Positions 13,976-26,240 are shown, counted from the stretch's first letter. The stretch is DNA of 44,662 bases from Saccoglossus kowalevskii (GCF_000003605.2 NW_003143824.1:198002-242663), one strand, 5' to 3'. Notes: a model not told the origin generated them from the letters alone. Made by a program: numbers and translations.

Positions 13976-16900
13976 GCATATATTACTTCAATTGTCAAAA
14001 TTTTTAAACAAAAAATTGCAAATAGAGACAACTTTAAGACACGTTTCAGCCGCTTTCTGTTTTCAAAAAATAAAATACAGAGGCAATCGTATCTTGTACT
14101 TCAACCAACAGCAAATTCATGGTTATTTATGTGTATTTTGCTACTTTTGAAGGTAACGGTGATTGTAAAAGAAGCGATGATGACGATTTGCATGTAATCA
14201 ATCGGAGCACATGTTATAAAATAGCGTTAATGATTACCTAGAAAAGTAGTAGGAAAACGCTGATATGGCAACATACATAACAACCACCGATCATTTAGCA
14301 ACTTTCAAATCTGGAATCACAAAATGTGAAATCTTCTTTATAGCAATTTACTTATGTTAGTAGTGTATATAAAAATGTATCCAACCATGAACAATTATTG
14401 ATATACGTGGTGTTCAGTGTTATTCAACCTGAATATTGTTGCAAGGTGAATAGTACCCTGCTAGCGTTAGCGCTACATTTTTCGAGTTAGTATAGTTGAC
14501 ACTGTGCGCAATAATTTCCCCAAATACAACATTACTTTTTACCAATTCAATATATCTTGTCTGAAATTAATATATATACTGTTATAATCTTTAAACGCAA
14601 ACCCATATATCCACTGTAATCAGTTAGTAGCGTGTTCAAATTGGGTGTTGCTTGTGTATGTGTCTTAGTACGCGCCATGTGTAAGAAAAAAAAACAGATG
14701 TGAAAGGGTTACGCCGGCGTAAATGGCTTGAATATGACACCCTTGAAGGTATCATACCACTAATTAAAACTCCATAGACGACAATGTTAACATATGACGA
14801 GATTGCTATATGAAAATGATAAACAAATTTGAAAACATGGCTCAAAAATGGGAAATAAACATGTTGGCCAGCTCAAACTTTTGCAAATCTCAGGTAAACA
14901 AGACACACCTACTGTATTTGGATTGCACCTAGAGAAATCACTGGAAAAAAACCCAAGATTAGAACATCCAAATACGCGCAGAATAAACCAGGCACACAAC
15001 CGCTAAGTCATAAACAAAAGATTACATGTTAATCTCAGCTTTGACCCAGGTGATGCATGCCCTCAAACAGGGAGCACCTGAGAACAAAAATATTTTAAAA
15101 ATGTCATTGCTTCTTGCAAGGCATTTAAGTGGTTGAATAGTGGCACGAGACCTGAAAAGGGGTACCAGCAATATAATGCATATTCAATGCGTTCTAATTT
15201 TAAATTTATTTGCAATATGTGTATTGTATCATCATGATAATTCAATGTAATTGAGTGTAATAATAATAAGTGTGTTAGGGGGCTTTCAAAATGAGATATA
15301 CATTGTGCTTTGCTGGTTTCCCTGTTCTCCTGGCCTAAGGGAGTACAACTAGCTCAATCATGCTGGTGGTTCGAAATGTACAAGAGAATAAACCCAACTC
15401 CACTATAAAAAGAACTTCCGCATTTAATATATTGTAAGTCTGTCCCTAGTATTTAAAAAACACATTAATTCAAGATTAAACCTTACAGAAAAACATACCC
15501 AATCGCGAAAACAAAATTAACTGTAGATTTCTACTCCATTTATTGTACAGCCAAGACAGAAAGAACTCCAGTATCGGTGAATATACATGCCAAATGTAAC
15601 GCATACAGATTACAAGTAATACTAAATCAAAATAAGCTTCCAAACTAAAAAATAAAAAGAATTCTCATGAAAATATTCAAGCGAACGTAAAACTTTGTTT
15701 TGTCGGTAAACATAATTTATTAACCGACTGTGCTGTAGTAAAAATAATCACACGGGAATCATACAGTTGAATTTATAATGTTAATATTATGTCGATCCAT
15801 GTTTTGTATATACTGTGTAACTAGGCATTTATAATTGTATTCATGTCAAAATACGTTGATTCCCGTCCGATTATCCACCCCACCCCATCGCGCTTGCGAT
15901 AAAAATACGTATAAGTAATTTCAAAATAGGGGATCACAACCTCTGAAAGAAATATACGATAACCGAAACATAATTATCTGTGGGTCGCTTCTATTGTGCG
16001 TATTCAGTGTTGTAAAAAGCGACAATGTGAACTTGTTTTCAGCGAGAACACGGTAAATATACTCTAATTTGGCCAACACATTCCATAAGCATCTTGTTGT
16101 TGTTGTTGTTGTAAATACACTGTTGTCGTACAAAATAGATACGACGAAGCCAGTAAATAAATATGCCTACCAACACTCAAATTAAAATGAATAATTCAAT
16201 ATTACCTGTTCACTGAATTTTATTAGCAAAATCCTCTACAAGTAAACCGGACTCGTTGTTTTACAGAATCATTCATGAATTAAATAACCCAGTGGATATG
16301 TTCAAAAAATATACATACAAGGTAAGTAAATGTTAATGAAGGTTTAATGCATTCATAGTGTATTTGCATGCTGTGTTTCCATCTCTACCAACGGATTGTG
16401 CGCAACAAGTTTAAGTAGTGTGTCACTACTACACACGTGTTTCACATTGTGCAAATATTCAGTGAGTTTGGACTGGATACTTGCCAGTACAATCTAACCC
16501 CGTGCATAGAAATACAAGTGAAAACAGTTTCCACACAGAAAAAAATAGCAGATATTTCAGAAAAGAAAATACAATAATTACATCAGCAATAGCATGGATG
16601 CGATTTTAAATTTAAAAAGTCGAAACTTAACTAAAAATTCGACGGCTAAAATTGTTAATTACAGCTTGTTCAAAACGTCTGCATTCAACTTGAATCTACT
16701 GCGCATGCTCAGAAAAAATAAACATGCTCTACATACGACAAGCTCAATATAGATTCATGAATATTAATGAGAGAAATCAACAGTAGAAAGCAGCGTCCAG
16801 TGTTGCGTTGGCAGTTGCTCGATCGGTTGTTCCTGTGCGCCAATATTCATTAGTTATATATTAGTTATTTCCTGAAGATCCGTAAAATAATCCGACATTT

Positions 16901-17231
16901 TGTGATATTTTTCTAATTGCATTAATACGACTTGGATAGTTCGTAATAGTTTCATGGTTGTGAACAGTTTGTGATTTTCATTTTTAACATTGTTAGAAAC
17001 CCGAAGCCGGCTAAAATACATTTCGCATGTACTATTCAGTCTTACGTCCAAAGTTCCGTCGGAGACAGTTAACGTTTTCAGTTTTACCCAATCTACGCCA
17101 AGGCATCTCTCTGCCGCAAAAGGGCGCGTAAAGTATGGGACAGCCTTGTCACGATATCTGTACAATTATTCCATTTGTGGTAGCATTCTTTGCTTTGAAA
17201 ATTCAAATTCTCTTTTTGGGAATTCTATCAA
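13976..17231. other. Gene-free stretch after the 21-bp array
   Basis: I found no convincing gene. It contains a 14-bp palindrome at 14709..14722, a (TTG)n run near 16093..16113, and ordinary AT-rich sequence. A short plus-strand frame near 14812-14892 ends at a donor-like CAG/GTAAAC but matches no family I recognise. Confidence 0.4.
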
Positions 17232-17272
17232 ATTCATTCATTCATTCATTCATTCATTCATTCATTCATTCA
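17232..17272. repeat. (ATTC)n microsatellite
   Basis: About ten perfect tetranucleotide units. Confidence 0.95.
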
Positions 17273-19287
17273 TACGCCGAGCGTTTGATAGTATCAAGGT
17301 GTCCTTCTTTTAATTACTGAAAATATGGAATGTCTTGTAGTATTTGTTGACTTCGTATGTACTTTAATTTTTATACTGGCTTTGCATTCAGATATATTGA
17401 CACATGACAGGAGAAAATGATATACTTGTACTATTTTACTACGGGCAATAACACAATTCTCATACTAAATTTAAATATCGCCACATGTATGTTACTGGGA
17501 ATCTAAGCCGCTTTGTGAGAGTTGGATACGAATAATATTGCTGTATGATTGACCCGAATCATCGTGTCAATTTTTCTCTTAACGAGATCTCGCGATATCT
17601 TGGCGGTAATTCGCAAATTAAGTCTATTGTTCACTTAGTAGCCGAGGTGAATAATTGTCACAAAGGAAGACAAACATTGTCACCTCTTTGTCACGTCGCG
17701 TCATCTCGAATGTCTTAAATAAAATAAACATGAACACAATATTCGTCGTTCCATGACAAAATTAATCATTTTTGTGAATAAAGTAGTACATGTGCTTCCG
17801 GAGCCATGGGTATGAATAGCCACATAAGGTGCAGAGTAATTTGAGAGTAAGACATTGAATTGTCAAACTCCACGTGACGACCGCTCGTCCAATGGAAAGC
17901 TCGAAATACAAGATAGGAGATGACGTCTGCCTGCAGTGCGCGGATCTAATCTGAAGCAGCCATTTTTTTCCAGTACTTTTGACAAAATTGAGGGGGTGGG
18001 ATATTGAACGATAGTTAGTAAAACTTTGTTTGTCAGTTTTGCCTTGTTTGAAGATTGGAGTAACGACAGCAGGTTGTTTCGATGGGGCGATGGACGGAAC
18101 AGTTTAATTGCGTGTCCACTGATAGCAGAATATGATTTGTGAGAAGACAGTGAGGATAACACAGATAAGGCCTGGTTAAGACATCAGTGAACGCCGTAAG
18201 TTGAAAATTTTTTCAGGGGTCCAATAGGTGGAATATGTATGTAGTTCCTGAAAAACAGTATTACCTATATTAGTGAAGTTACGTTACTGGTGACGGATCA
18301 CCTAAAGCAGCTATAGTAATATGGACTTTGTTAAACAATTGTCGAACCTTGTACATTTTCCCAAGATTGACATTGTTGATTTCTGTTGAATTGAGACTGT
18401 TTGTGAGGAATATCATTTTTAACAGTGTTGCAAATGTTCACAAAGTCGAACCAATAAACATGAAGAACAGAACGATGACACGTTTCTTTCTGAACCAATC
18501 ACTAACAGGCATGTTTTTTCTTGATTGTAGAGTTGAACCAAGAATTAAGTTGAAGGCGATGTTCAGCTTCTATGATTGAAGCATTTTTATCAAGAATTCT
18601 GTTGTACAGTGAGGTCTATAATGATAAGGCAAGATTTATAATTGTTTCGACATGTTTATCGTCACGGTTCTATGGATTATTCTGTGAATCGCTGAATTGA
18701 ATTCCTAAATATTGATTATTTGAGCCAAAAAAAACGAATAAAGCACGTAAAATGCTAGCATGACAGGAGACGGAACGACAGAATGGAATAAATCATATAT
18801 GATCACTGAGAAACGTTTGTATTGTTTTGGCTGGCTGCTGTGATATGCTGGGGTGCATACGAGATCAAATAATGAACTGACAGAGTAACCTGTGAGCCTG
18901 AGTACTGTGTTCTTTCAAGCGGCACAAGGCGAATATTTCTTATCCTCGGCAGCTGTTCATAACAGTCATACCTTAAAACACAATGTGGAAGGCACATACA
19001 ACTGTGAGATATGTTCGGTGTATTCGATGACGACGATAAACGATGGTATAAAAAGTTCTTGTTTTACGGTGTTACATTTTGGCACTATGTGTCATTTGTA
19101 GGCACAATAGATATGTCGTCCAGTGCAAAATCCATGGCCATTTGAAGATCAAAACCTTTCCGACTTGCTTCAAAAACAATCTAAAAAAAGAGAGAGAACA
19201 ACCCAATAACAAATGAAATATGTTTACAGTTTATAATCGACTGAATTCACGACGTATTCGGTTAGTCAGTCAATAGAACTTAGATGT
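17273..19287. other. Gene-free stretch
   Basis: No exon-like frames with family motifs and no tandem structure were seen. It may contain decayed mobile DNA. For example, ACGAGATCTCG near 17582 resembles the foldback TIRs at 19288 and 24909. Confidence 0.4.
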
Positions 19288-19501
19288 AAATGGACGCTGG
19301 GATCTCGTTGGGAGCGAGAAAGTCCCTTCAAGTTGTGCGCATGCTCCGCATTCTCTTGTCATCGCGTCAACTGTTCTAAATATCATGATTACATAGATTA
19401 GAGGAACTGTGAACACGATGACGGGAGTGAATGGGATACGTTGAACGAGAAGATTAAGTCTCGTGGTCCTCTCGCTTCTAACGAGATTTCGGCGACCATT
19501 T
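19288..19501. mobile_element. Foldback MITE with about 50-bp TIRs (copy 1)
   Basis: The left end reads AAATGGACGCTGGGATCTCG. The right end, read on the minus strand, is AAATGGTCGCCGAAATCTCG. Both continue into GAGCGAGA-type sequence, and the right arm runs into CCACGAGACTT. The same ends bound 24909..25133. It is 214 bp and non-coding. Confidence 0.75.
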
Positions 19502-19652
19502 GCATCTGTCGCCTATTGAACTCAACAGATACTCATTCGATTATATATTTGGATGACAATACAGTGCATCAAACAGCTTGTTATGAGTACATAGTGGGGA
19601 ATTGGAACCATTACCTCATTATACTTAGCCACGTGGACGGACTGTTAATTAA

Positions 19653-19900
19653 AGGGCGGTAGTCGTCGCGCCGCGTATGCGCGAGATATGGGTCTCATAT
19701 AAACAAAGATGGCGATTTTGTCTGTGTTGCACACCGACTAGTACAAACTGGGAGGAGGAGGAGTCGGCGGTAATTAGTACAAGTGGCGCTTAGGGCAATA
19801 CTCGTACTCTTGATTTCGTTAGAAACGCGCATTGGATTGTGGGGAGAAAATGTTTATCAACACAAATGTCGCACATGCTCGGCGCGACAACCATCGCCCT
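19653..19900. mobile_element. TTAA MITE, group C (copy 1)
   Basis: TTAA flanks both sides (19649..19652 and 19901..19904). It starts AGGGCGGTAGTCGTCGCGCC and ends ACAACCATCGCCCT, length 248 bp. Its internal sequence, such as GGGTCTCATATAAACAAAGA, is found reversed at 30090..30302. Confidence 0.8.
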
Positions 19901-20179
19901 TTAATTTATATTCATACACCCTCACATTAGCATATCCCTGGACCCCACTACGTCGTAGAGTGTGAATTAAACACAACTACGGGACTTGCCATGGGGTAAA
20001 AAGTAATGGCTGCGCTGCTAATGTGTCAAACTCAACGTATTAATTTCCAGAAATTGTATCTGTACAAACCTGAATTAAACCTCCGATCTGGATGCAATTC
20101 TTGTCTACGGTGTAAGCATGTGGATTGCGTGAAATCTTACTACTTTACGCGCCTACTCAATTTCGGCATAGCTGGCTCA

Positions 20180-20335
20180 GCTAGCATTACATTTTAGCTA
20201 TTTTAGCTAATCTGTAATTTCGCTAATTCAAGGATGAAGCTAATTTAACAGAAAGTCTATTCTCACAGGGAGATAGTCGACACTTTAGCTAAATTAAGCT
20301 TCTGTTAATTCATGCCAAGAGTCAAATCCGCTAAA
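20180..20335. repeat. TTAGCTAA-rich inverted-repeat patch
   Basis: TAGCTA or GCTAA words recur many times in both orientations (for example TTTTAGCTATTTTAGCTAAT and TTTAGCTAAATTAAGCTT). The left and right parts can pair loosely. It is probably a decayed foldback element. There is no coding signal. Confidence 0.45.
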
Positions 20336-21320
20336 ATTGCATGCAACTATTTCAACGTGTTCTACAGTATTTGAGTGGACGTCCGGATTTAAATATTACC
20401 CACTTATACAAAGACAACATTGACAATACCTTATAAGGAAGCTTGATTGAAACATTCAAGACTACGCGATTCCATTTCCCTCCAAACTTCCGCATGGAAT
20501 CCGGCGTCTTCTGTATTTCCCAATGTGTGCTGCATTCACTATGTGAACCTTTGTTCCCTTTGACTGATATTTCTACTACACACATCCGAAGAGTTACATT
20601 AAACGGACGATTATTTCTGTTAGATACTGTCCCTATTGAATAGTGAAATGTGATACGGTAACTACCCGGTCTGAGCTCTGGCGAAAGCAAATTGGTTGTA
20701 AATGTACTTTCATTAAGGCGTTGCCTTGGCACAGACTGCCTTTGAGTCTTTAAAAAGGTTCCTATGGAGAGAGAGGAAATGAGATCATAGGCATTACAGG
20801 AAGATACACGGGACTAATAAAAAATGTGTCTGGAAATGATAGTGAAATTTAATTGAAATTTTTCTTAATATAAAGTTTTAACACTAGAACATTTTCTTCT
20901 GATATAATAATATGGAAACTATTGTCGAAGCAAATGGCTGCTGAATGCCTGTAGTGCAGTTAATACCTGCAGGAAATACAGCAAATTTCCGTGGCATCAT
21001 TATGCGTGATCATGCGCACATCAGCCAAATAACATGAACACAGGAGGTTAACAATCCGTCTGACACATGGGCAGAAATTTACCGGAAATTTAACAATATG
21101 ATTTTTTTCTGTTTTGTTGTTGTATTTATTTGTGTTCTCAACATACTTACGATCACTTGTTGCATGTTGAAATGTATGTACATTCGTTTGTTTTTGTGGA
21201 ATCGTAATTCTCATATCATAATACCACCACTTGCAATGGTCCATGTGTCCCTCAATAATATAGATTATCACGTACACATAGCATATGTGGGGCACAACAA
21301 TTGTTTAGGGCTAGGAGATG
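20336..21320. other. Gene-free stretch
   Basis: The longest frame is a 126-codon minus-strand one at 20352..20732 that matches no family I know. It overlaps a frame on the other strand and shows no splice or start context that would support a gene. Confidence 0.35.
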
Positions 21321-21321
21321 G

Positions 21322-21444
21322 ACTGGCACGTTTCACCCATTGGAGATGGGTAACTACTTGCCACTGGCACCTTTCAGTCATTGAAGGGAGTGTCGCTGCC
21401 TGTACTGGTATCTTTCAGCCATTGGCGGACCTCGTGTGCCTATG
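21322..21444 (+). repeat. Three tandem copies of a 41-bp unit
   Basis: ACTGGCAC or ACTGGTAT starts at 21322, 21363 and 21404, exactly 41 bp apart. Each is followed by TTTCAnnCATTG. The period is not a multiple of three, so the overlapping open frame is unlikely to be a protein repeat. Confidence 0.7.
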
Positions 21445-22402
21445 TTCAGGGTGAAAGATGACCCCATGTCCTATGTTTTTATGTGTTAACATTATGTTGT
21501 TGTTTTTCTATTTTGTAACATTCCATGTATTTTTTCAATAATAATACATGTGATATGTGTTTGCAAATGTGTGAATGTTCCGAATTAAAATAAAGATAGT
21601 AATTCCGACTATTATATTCATTTGATATTGCTACTTCAATATTTGTAGAATTACCTTCATTCGACTTCGTTGTTACGTCATTCATATCCTTGGGTGTGTT
21701 GAAGTGCCACTTATAAAAACTGCTGCCCGTGATGCTGTAACCGCAGTATACTCTATATTCGAATCCACATACCTCTGTGGTGTGATCTAGAAGTGGAAAT
21801 TATTCATAGACGTACTGCTGGGTTATTATTAACATTCGGACATGACCTCACCGCAGCTACACCACGGAAATCGTCCTGGGTCATTCTTCAAAAGATTCCG
21901 ATCTTTTGAGCGCCAAAGTGAACTTTTGTAATTTTTCAGAAAATAAAGCCCACAATTTGTTTTCAAATATTTCTACCACAATATGTCCAATTGTTGCAAA
22001 ATTATTGAACAAATTATAAAACATGCATAAAAATAGGCAGATTTTACCAAAGCTGTAGGAATTTGGTTAATTGCGTGTTTGTTTTACTCTGCTATGGCAG
22101 TTTTTTTTCTTTCTTGAGAGCATGTTTAAGCATCTTTTGAAGGGTTGAGAGAACATTTTTGCATTGAGCTTGGAGATTTTTTTTCCTTGATTTCCCTCCA
22201 CACCCTTTTTGCCAAAGATCACCCTCTCCCCATTTTCAAACACGTTACCCCTTAGCAAACAATGTATGACAAGCAAGCAAAAACCTTATTCCACAATTCA
22301 CATTCTCTGACTAGTTGACTGATTTACTTAACGATTGTTTAATACCTGTAAACAGGACATGGCTTTTTCCAAGTTGGCACGTGACCCCCATGTTCAATTC
22401 AC

Positions 22403-22437
22403 ATATAGGTATTAAAGCTTCGTTTTAATACCTATAT
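22403..22437. repeat. Hairpin, 14-bp arms, just downstream of the sulfotransferase exon
   Basis: ATATAGGTATTAAA pairs with TTTTAATACCTATAT across a short GCTTCG-type loop. It sits 54-88 nt past the TAA of the sulfotransferase frame. It may be a small foldback remnant. A role in the 3' end is not shown. Confidence 0.6.
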
Positions 22438-22490
22438 ACCTATACGGATGCCTATACGGAGCACCCTACTATTTTTTACTGTAAATTCAA

Positions 22491-23667
22491 TTAACATATA
22501 TTTGACATTACGATTGCAACATACTTACTGTTAATATCACCAATGTAAAATCCAGATGATTGTTTCAGTGTTATTTTTTCAATTAACTCCGTATTGTACG
22601 CTGATAGAAGCTGGCACAAGGATGAGACGTTTTCTCTTGGAATATATCCGATTTGCACGAAGCCGTTGTATTTTTTACTCGAAATATTACCAACGCAGTT
22701 ATCCTGCATGGATTCTCTGTATGTACGTACAGTCTTTAGATCTTGCTGAAATTGCGGTCCGTAATCGCGTACCTTTTTCCAGAAAGTCTGATTCAGGTGT
22801 TGGTACAACAAATAATCAGCGTAATTCCAGTCAATAATTTTATTTCTGAGTTCAAGTGTAAGATTGCTGTTGACGGTGTCTGAAGGGCGTGCGTTTTTAA
22901 TAAAATACACCACATCTTTCCAATCCCAACACAAAATTTGTTTTAAGAGCACAATTGATTCGTCGAAATATTCTGTAATCAAAACTAAATCGAAGCTCTC
23001 TTCGATATGTTGAATGAAGGGCAACACAACTGTCATGTTTGTGTGGTAAACATGGTCGAGGCCCAAATCGAAAATCTGCGCGTTTCTTGTGTAAGACCTT
23101 ATAGCCCGTTTGGTGTTTGCCCAGTACAGGTCTTTGTGCCTCATGAACTCGTAGATTGTTTCGTTGAATGGTATTGACTTGTTTATCTTATTCACAACAG
23201 AAGCTAGTTTGTAATACGCAAATGCCGATTCGTATTGTGCAGTCGGTTCTCTTAGAATAGTAATGTATTTGGTTCCCGGCAACATGAAACTTTCAAAAGC
23301 AGATTTGTTGTATCTCACATGCACAGTCATCATGTTGTATTTGTACTTGGGCCAGTCGCCTGGTTTTACGTTCAAAGGGGGGAGGAAAAGTTTCTTTGGA
23401 CTTTCATTGGTGATCGGTATTACATTGAAATGTCCACTTTTGGCATTTGTTTTCAAAAATCCGAAGGACAGGTTTCGTATCAAACCATAGCGGTTTAGGA
23501 TCGACGATAATGTCGTGCTTCCGGTTTTTCTTGTCTTCACGAAGCACACATTATTCAAAGGTACACAATCTGGCAACGTATCCTCTTTCCTGTCGGTGGA
23601 CAACAGTAGCATTCTTGGTAGAAAGTCGTAGAAATGCTTGCTCCCAAGTTCAATGCCACTGGATATA
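22491..23667 (-). CDS. Galactose-3-O-sulfotransferase (GAL3ST-like), main catalytic exon, N-terminus missing
   Basis: Enzymes of this family move sulfate from PAPS to the 3-OH of galactose on glycolipids or glycans in the Golgi lumen. About 390 codons are open here. The 5'-phosphosulfate loop is FVKTRKTGSTTLSSIL, with KTRKTGST replacing the usual KTHKTGS. The 3'-phosphate loop is ITILREPTAQYESAFAYYK, about 90 residues later, followed by LVLITEYFDESIVLLK and CWDWKDVVYF, all typical. Ten N-glycosylation sequons fit a luminal protein. No ATG begins the frame. The minus strand has CTCTGTATCACAG ending at 23668, a good acceptor that places the exon start at 23667, and an in-frame TAA lies upstream. 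An earlier exon with the cytosolic tail and membrane anchor is therefore expected but was not identified. The frame stops with TAA at 22491. A strong donor (A/GTAAGTATG) at 22528 could instead splice the last few codons. Family members are about 400-430 aa, so little is missing at the C-terminus. GAL3ST1 versus GAL3ST2-4 type is not resolved. Confidence 0.9.
22523..22528 (-). other. Possible splice donor near the 3' end of the sulfotransferase exon
   Basis: The minus strand reads AACA/GTAAGTATG about 13 codons before the in-frame stop. The hexamer is a consensus donor, so the last residues of the unspliced frame (after GFYIGDIN) may be intronic. No downstream exon was recognised. Confidence 0.4.
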
Positions 23668-23709
23668 CTGTGATACAGAGATGATACAATTAATACGAGT
23701 ACCAAATTA

Positions 23710-24430
23710 TTGTTTTCACTCCATTAAACGTCTAAAAGGCTGGTAACATTTTTTATGTAAATTCATGGCAACGTCATAATGAATAAATTAAATGATAGTC
23801 GCTGCGGCACGTTGGCAAAACAAACAACAGTCATCCATTCATTTGAAAAATTAGCATACTAGTATTCAGATTAGTAGCGTGGTATATTCATCATCCAATC
23901 AAGTTATGGTCGCCCACTCACCACAGTTGCAAAATAACAATTACCACAGACGTCAATCATACGCGCATTACTGTACTTTATCGGCTGAAGTGAATGTCCC
24001 GCAGAAGAATAATATTCCAGTTTTGCAAGATTAAACGTCATATGACGAACTTTTCTGACACATATTGAACAGGGACTTACCTAGTTTTATAAATATCACT
24101 GAAGCTTTCATAATAATATACAACTGTTAAAATACAGCACGCCACACATAAACAAAATATCTGCGAAAAGACAGATAAGATGAAAATTACTTTGCCGCAT
24201 GAATAACTTTCTCATTCACGCCAGGCCATGGCATTTTTTTCCAGAAATACAACGACTCTGCCTGCATTCATGAGCTATCTTTTGAATATTCATGAGTAAA
24301 TGTCATGAAAGCAAATGACCAATCAGTGCGAGTGTTAGAAAAGGTCCACATGTACTCTGCGTCTACAGGTCGATTGATTGGCCCTCTAATAGAAAGGACA
24401 TTATGATTGCAGTTGCAGGCTACCGAATAG
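23710..24430. other. Region upstream of the sulfotransferase exon
   Basis: I looked here for the missing N-terminal exon. A minus-strand mini-frame starting ATGAAAGCTTCAG and ending at a donor (CTAG/GTAAGT, edge near 24082) exists, but its phase does not fit the acceptor at 23667. It is not called as coding. Confidence 0.3.
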
Positions 24431-24431
24431 T

Positions 24432-24640
24432 AGAATACCTTATTTTCGCTTGGAATTAATTTTCGCTATTTTCGATGAAAGAATAATTCAGTGAAAATAA
24501 AATCCAGCGAATATCCCTTTTTTTCTTATATTTTACATTCAACTCGTCAAAAACCAGCGAAAATAAATTCCATACAAAGCACCCGAAATGTCTATTCGGG
24601 GAAAATTAATTCCAGCTAAAATAAAGTATTTTACAGTACT
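24432..24640. mobile_element. Foldback element rich in AATTTTCGC/GCGAAAAT
   Basis: The left arm (TTATTTTCGCTTGGAATTA followed by ATTTTCGC) pairs with the right arm (GAAAATTAATTCCAGC followed by TAAAATAAAGTA). GCGAAAAT words recur inside in both orientations. It is about 210 bp and non-coding. Confidence 0.65.
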
Positions 24641-24908
24641 ACAATGTATGTGTATTATCCCACGTTTTTTGTGTATGTTAACCACAAGGTGTCCAAACCA
24701 AGTTTGTTTTACAGTAAGTCTGTGGGGCCGGGGAATTAGTTATAATAGGTCTATACAGCACAGTTAGGCTTCAATGAGCTGCTAATGAAATGTTAAAAAA
24801 ACAATATTGTATACATTTATTGGTGACATCGATACCTAGCTTGTTAACTGAACGAGTAGGTTATAATTATTTTTCGTTCTCGTTGCATGTTTTATATTGG
24901 AAAAAAAT

Positions 24909-25133
24909 AAATGGCCGCCAAGATCTCACCGAGAGCGATAATACCACGAGACTTCTTGTTGGCCTTCAAATAGTGTTCATTCTCTCTCGTCATCACGTAT
25001 ACTGTTCCAAATACCATGGTTACAAAGATCGGGTCAACAGTTTACATGATGACAGAAATAAATAAAAAATATCTGAGGGACAACAACAAGTCTCGTGGCG
25101 TTCTCGCTCTCAACGCGATCTCGGCGACCATTT
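24909..25133. mobile_element. Foldback MITE with about 50-bp TIRs (copy 2)
   Basis: The ends AAATGGCCGCCAAGATCTC and, on the minus strand, AAATGGTCGCCGAGATCGCG run on to CCACGAGACTT in both arms. It is the same family as 19288..19501. Confidence 0.8.
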
Positions 25134-25834
25134 GCTTCTGAGATATGTCAATTTCTTTTTAGTACAGACGTTTCAAATTTGCTCTCGTCTATCGCAAGGT
25201 ATTTTTTAGTGACATTTGACCTCCAAATATTTAGAGAAAATAAAATTAAACCGTTTTATGAGGAATATTTGATAACATGCATGTCGATACACATAAACAC
25301 CTGACAAACACGTATGTCCATCTAAAATGAGTGGGTTTAAAAGTTGCATTCTATCTGATTAGTAACGCGAGTGCGGGTAAGTAATCTATGAAATTTGAGA
25401 TTATTCGAATTCCTCACATTACATTGTATTGTATTGAATATGTAACTTTTAATATTGTTGTTTGATATTGTGTTTTTAAGGACACGTTAGAGTATGAATT
25501 ATTAAAACGTGAAAAGATGCTGTACACTGTTTTTGTTTGATAAAACAATGAAATATAACAATCAACGAACATGCGTATTGGTGTTGTTGATACTGTTGTG
25601 GGTCCTGAAATCGCAACATGTTTAGTTCATGACAAATAATTATATTTGTTCTACAGTATGGAGTATCAAACAAGAATATTAAAAAAATGTTTTTTTACTT
25701 CCATATTGCAACTTTTAACTCCGTAACATACTTACCTTCCTTATCGTTGTCATCTTTGAGTATTGGTCGACAGGGTCATGTAGTCAAGTGTTTCGAATCC
25801 TGCAAGAAGTTTAACGAACATAATGGGAATTATT
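25134..25834. other. Gene-free stretch
   Basis: AT-rich. No family motif, splice-bounded frame or repeat was seen. Confidence 0.4.
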
Positions 25835-26222
25835 ATACAACTGTCACCGTAACGCCATAAGTTACAGCGTGTATTTTACGGGGCATTTTCATCCTACTAT
25901 ATAAGGAAATGCGAATTCCAAATATGGAATGATTACCCACGTACTAGCGGCGTCCTCTAAGATTTAAAACAAACATGGCTGCCACAAGAGTTTGACCGGA
26001 CTCCTGACACAAAGAAGTTTGTTGAGTCTGTTCTAAACTTTTTGGATTTCGGCATTCCCATGTTGTATCTTTGGAAAGAAAAAATGTTTAATAATAAGGT
26101 TATTACGAGGATACCTCAGAGTATGCGCTCAGATAGTACGCCGTCGCATCGACTGAGTCCGCTGCGCGTCGGTCGACGATACTCCCTCTGTACTGTCTTC
26201 GTGCATACTTTGCAGTATTAAT
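25835..26222. mobile_element. Foldback element with hairpin head (copy 2, inverted relative to 4981..5385)
   Basis: Bases 26096..26222 are the hairpin part. The left end is AAGGTTATTACGAGGATACC, and the right end GTGCATACTTTG pairs with GAGTATGC near the left end. Bases 25835..26095 match 5112..5385 on the other strand, including CCGTAACGCCATAAGTTACA and GGAAATGCGAATTCCAAATA. Confidence 0.75.
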
Positions 26223-26240
26223 ACTAATACAAATACTACT

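Noticed and set aside
15340-15385. tRNA-like boxes (TAGCTCAATCATGCTGG and GGTTCGAAATG)
   Set aside because: The two boxes are only about 10 nt apart and no cloverleaf stems form. At most it is a decayed SINE.
20352-20732. 126-codon minus-strand frame
   Set aside because: There is no recognisable domain, a competing frame lies on the other strand, and no supporting splice sites or second copy was found.
23668-23705. Using the TTG at 23705 as the start of the sulfotransferase
   Set aside because: Non-ATG starts are rare in animal mRNAs. The stretch is pyrimidine-rich and ends in a good splice acceptor, so it is more likely intron.
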